Assembly (NCBI GenBank): GCA_027307195.1
Contig: DAHUXL010000099.1
Coordinates: 1-64,000, forward strand
Length of the DNA stretch: 64,000 bases
DNA from: Rhodanobacter sp.
Lineage (GTDB): Bacteria; Pseudomonadota; Gammaproteobacteria; Xanthomonadales; Rhodanobacteraceae
Direction: 5' to 3'
Shown here: positions 61,888 through 64,000 of the stretch, piece by piece
How the letters are laid out: each line of letters opens with the position of its first letter
How positions within the stretch are numbered: position 1 is the first letter of the stretch
Position numbers and translations under genes: made by a program
The notes under the pieces: model-generated
Told to the model about the DNA's origin: nothing
Databases searched by the model: none
The model's input: only the letters and a program-made list of their open reading frames with translations

Positions 61888-63109
61888 AGTTGCGGATGTT
61901 GATGATGGTCTGAGTCAGCTGGTTGTCGGTGGAGATCACCTGCGCGTTCGCCTGGTAGTTGCGCTGCGCCTTGATCATGTTGACCAGCTGGGCGGTGAGG
62001 TCGGCGGTGTTGGACGCCTCCAGCGCACCGGCCTGCACGCTGCCGAATGTGCCGTTGCCGGCAGCACCCATGATCGGCGTGCCGGAGTCGTAGGACGCTG
62101 CCCAGTTGGTGTTGTCCAGCTGGCGCAGGCCCTGCTCGTTGGAGAACTGCGCCATCGCCAGCTGACCCAGTGCAGTGGTCTGGCCGTTGGAATATTTGGC
62201 CTGCACGACGCCTTCGCCGGACACGTCAATGCTGGCCAGCACGCCGGTGGGAAAGCCATCGGGGTTGATCGCACTGGCTGCGTAGGTGTTGCCGAACTGC
62301 GTCGCCTTGCTCATGTCCAGGGTGAGCTGCATGGGATTCGCGCCGGGGCTGACCGACACCGCCGGAAAGGCCAGCTTGCCGTTCGCCGGGGCGATCAATG
62401 CGCCGCTGCTGTTGAACGTCAGTGCCTGCGACGCGCCGGTCGAGGCACCATCGATATACAGATGCGCATTCCACACGTTGGCGGCCGGGTCCTTGACGAA
62501 ATACACGGTGCCGCTGTGGGTGGCGCCGAGCGAGTCGTAGGCGGTGAACGGGGTCGACTGGTTGTAGCTGGCCGGGTCGTTGACCGGATCGAACGCGGTG
62601 GCGGGCGCCACTGCATTGGAGGGCAAGTTGAGTGACATCTGCACGCTGCCGGTGGCCTTGGCCGCGTTCTGCGAGGTGACCAGTTGCAGATCGGTCATCG
62701 TGCTGGTGTCGAAGGTGCCGTTGGACAGTGCCGGAAACACCTGCAGGCGCTGGTGATTGGCATTGGTCACGTAGCCGTTCTGGTCCTTCCCGAACGCGCC
62801 GGCGCGGGTGTACGAGTAGCCCTTGCCATCGCGCAGCGTGAAAAAGCCCTCGCCGCTGATGGCGAAATCCAGGCTGTTGTTGGTGGTCTCCACGCTGCCT
62901 GCGGTGAACTGCTGGGCCACATTGGTCAGGCGCACGCCGCTGCCGGTCTGGGTGGCGCTGAGGTTGGGACCGGCGGCGTTGAACAGCTCGGCGAATTGCG
63001 CGCGCGAGCCCTTGAAGCCGGTGGTGCCGGTGTTGGCGATGTTGTTGGCGGTGACCTCGAGATCCGAGGAGGCCGCGTTGAGACCGCTCAATGCAATGTT
63101 GAAAGGCAT
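61886..63109 (-). CDS. flgE: Flagellar hook protein FlgE
   Basis: 407 residues. MPFNIALSGLNAASSDLEVT, ANNIANTGTTGFKGSRAQFA, SLDFAISGEGFFTLRDGKGY, and C-terminal LEASNTADLTAQLVNMIKAQ, RNYQANAQVISTDNQLTQTI. It polymerises into the hook, whose length is set by FliK. ATG 63109 matches the family; the frame further upstream is unconserved. Confidence 0.97.
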   Translation of the reverse strand: MPFNIALSGLNAASSDLEVTANNIANTGTTGFKGSRAQFAELFNAAGPNLSATQTGSGVRLTNVAQQFTAGSVETTNNSLDFAISGEGFFTLRDGKGYSYTRAGAFGKDQNGYVTNANHQRLQVFPALSNGTFDTSTMTDLQLVTSQNAAKATGSVQMSLNLPSNAVAPATAFDPVNDPASYNQSTPFTAYDSLGATHSGTVYFVKDPAANVWNAHLYIDGASTGASQALTFNSSGALIAPANGKLAFPAVSVSPGANPMQLTLDMSKATQFGNTYAASAINPDGFPTGVLASIDVSGEGVVQAKYSNGQTTALGQLAMAQFSNEQGLRQLDNTNWAASYDSGTPIMGAAGNGTFGSVQAGALEASNTADLTAQLVNMIKAQRNYQANAQVISTDNQLTQTIINIRN

Positions 63110-63146
63110 CCGAGTAATTCCTCTGTATTGAAGCCCCGCGGGGCGA

Positions 63147-63794
63147 TCAGTTGATCTGCGCGACCTGGCTGAGCAGGACGCCACCAAAACCATCCACATC
63201 CAGATAGGCGCCGTCGCTGCCGGTCATGCCGACACCGCTGACCTTGCCGCTCACATAGGTCGCCACGGCATCGTTGCCGGCCTGCGCCTTGAGTCCGTAA
63301 GTGCCTTCGGCCAGCGCCGTACCCCCGTCGTCCTTGCCGTCCCAGTGGAATGCCGCCAGACCCGCCGCGGGAGTACCCAGGTTCAGCGTGCGCAGCACGT
63401 TGCCGTCCTTGTCGGTGACCTGTACCAGCACGGTGCCACCGCCGTCGGGCACGTTCACCGCGCCGTCCAGACCAGCGGCCTGCAACTGGCCCGCTGCCGA
63501 CGGCACGGTCACGCTGCGCCCGACCATGCTGCTTGCCTGCAACATCTGGTTGCCTTGCAGCGACTGGCTGAGGCTGTCGAACGAGGTCTGCAGCGATTGC
63601 GTCGCAGAAACCTGGCTGATCTGCGCCAGCTGGCTGACCATCTGCGATGAATCCATCGGCTTGGTCGGATCCTGGTTGCGCATCTGCTGCACCAGCAGGC
63701 TCAGGAAATCGGCCTGGCCGAGGGTTTTCTCCTTGGCCGCGCTGGCCGCCTTTGCGGTGTTCGAAGCGGGACCGCCAATCGCCATGTCACTCAT
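63147..63794 (-). CDS. flgD: Hook capping/assembly protein FlgD
   Basis: 215 residues. LGQADFLSLLVQQMRNQDPT, KPMDSSQMVSQLAQISQVSA (hallmark), then a FlgD Ig-like/Tudor region VLVQVTDKDGNVLRTLNLGT, AAFHWDGKDDGGTALAEGTY. It caps the growing hook and is removed when FliK stops growth. Confidence 0.96.
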   Translation of the reverse strand: MSDMAIGGPASNTAKAASAAKEKTLGQADFLSLLVQQMRNQDPTKPMDSSQMVSQLAQISQVSATQSLQTSFDSLSQSLQGNQMLQASSMVGRSVTVPSAAGQLQAAGLDGAVNVPDGGGTVLVQVTDKDGNVLRTLNLGTPAAGLAAFHWDGKDDGGTALAEGTYGLKAQAGNDAVATYVSGKVSGVGMTGSDGAYLDVDGFGGVLLSQVAQIN

Positions 63795-63834
63795 GCCACT
63801 TTCCTCACCTGTGCGTGTTTCATCTGTGCGGACC

Positions 63835-64000
63835 TCATTTGCCGAGATCCAGCGTCTTCTGCATCAGCTGGCGGGTCGAGTTCATCACTTCGACGTTGTT
63901 CTGATATGAGCGCGAGGCCGAGATCATGTTGACCAGCTCGTCGACCGGATTGACGTTGCTGCTGTAGACGTAACCGTCGGCGTCAGCCAGTGGATTGCCC
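63835..64000 (-). CDS. flgC: Proximal rod protein FlgC, C-terminal part (5' end outside window)
   Basis: 55 codons up to the window end. The sequence [40 protein letters not shown] and [14 protein letters not shown] is the typical FlgC C-terminus. flgB is expected just beyond the window. 40 bp separate it from flgD. Confidence 0.95.
   Translation of the reverse strand, partial: GNPLADADGYVYSSNVNPVDELVNMISASRSYQNNVEVMNSTRQLMQKTLDLGK

Overview
The window (64 kb, GC-rich, tightly packed) is chromosomal DNA of a gammaproteobacterium. Gene content and order, together with the protein sequences, point to the Xanthomonadales, most likely Rhodanobacteraceae (Dyella/Rhodanobacter/Frateuria/Luteibacter type). 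The pointers are the polar-flagellum order fleQ-fliEFGHIJK-fliLMNOPQR-flhBAF-fleN-fliA-cheYZA-motCD, sites resembling those of the CRP-like regulator Clp, and REP-type palindromes. The genus is inferred from memory of such proteins and was not searched.

Region 1 (1-13.2 kb) is ordinary metabolism on both strands: the 3' end of an L-asparaginase gene, a secreted M4 zinc metalloprotease with two C-terminal PPC domains, a SufT-type Fe-S assembly protein, a small membrane protein, and the proton-translocating transhydrogenase genes. The transhydrogenase is split: pntAa is separated from pntAb-pntB by an oppositely oriented trio (sigma factor, DUF3619-like membrane protein, DUF3106-like protein). 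Then follow cytidine deaminase, a secreted NTF2/SnoaL-like protein, a nitroreductase, a stand-alone 5'-3' exonuclease, a NUDIX hydrolase and a small secreted protein.

Region 2 (13.3-22.8 kb) is a complete minus-strand chemotaxis operon in the order STAS-cheY-cheA-cheW-mcp-cheR-cheD-cheB-mcp-like-STAS. It is headed by a near-perfect sigma-28 (FliA) promoter. A second FliA-type promoter faces the other way toward a two-gene unit coding for a second FliK-domain protein and an FhlB-like protein (22.8-24.3 kb).

Region 3 (24.4-64 kb) is one minus-strand flagellar supercluster. Read in transcription order (right to left) it runs flgC(partial)DEFGHIJKL, fliC, fliD, fliS, fliT, a PilZ-like gene, fleQ, fliEFGHIJK, fliLMNOPQR, flhB, flhA, flhF, fleN, fliA, cheY, cheZ, cheA, motC, motD, cheW, and a DUF2802 gene. 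Most junctions are ATGA/GTGA/TGATG overlaps. Sigma-54 promoters (GG-N10-GC) are visible before fliE and fliL, and sigma-28 promoters before fliC and flgK. This fits the hierarchy FleQ/RpoN, then basal body and export genes plus FliA, then flagellin and chemotaxis genes.

The motCD-linked chemotaxis set has CheZ but no CheR/CheB, while the other operon has CheR/CheD/CheB but no CheZ, so the two sets look complementary. No RNA genes, CRISPR arrays, insertion sequences or prophage genes were seen. The points most worth a second look are the face-to-face FliA promoters and the second FliK/FhlB pair, a tandem FliM-like peptide in the CheA linker, a shared C-terminal GE(I/V)ELF tail on CheD and the MCP-like protein, an NPSH instead of NPTH site in FlhB, and the split pnt locus.
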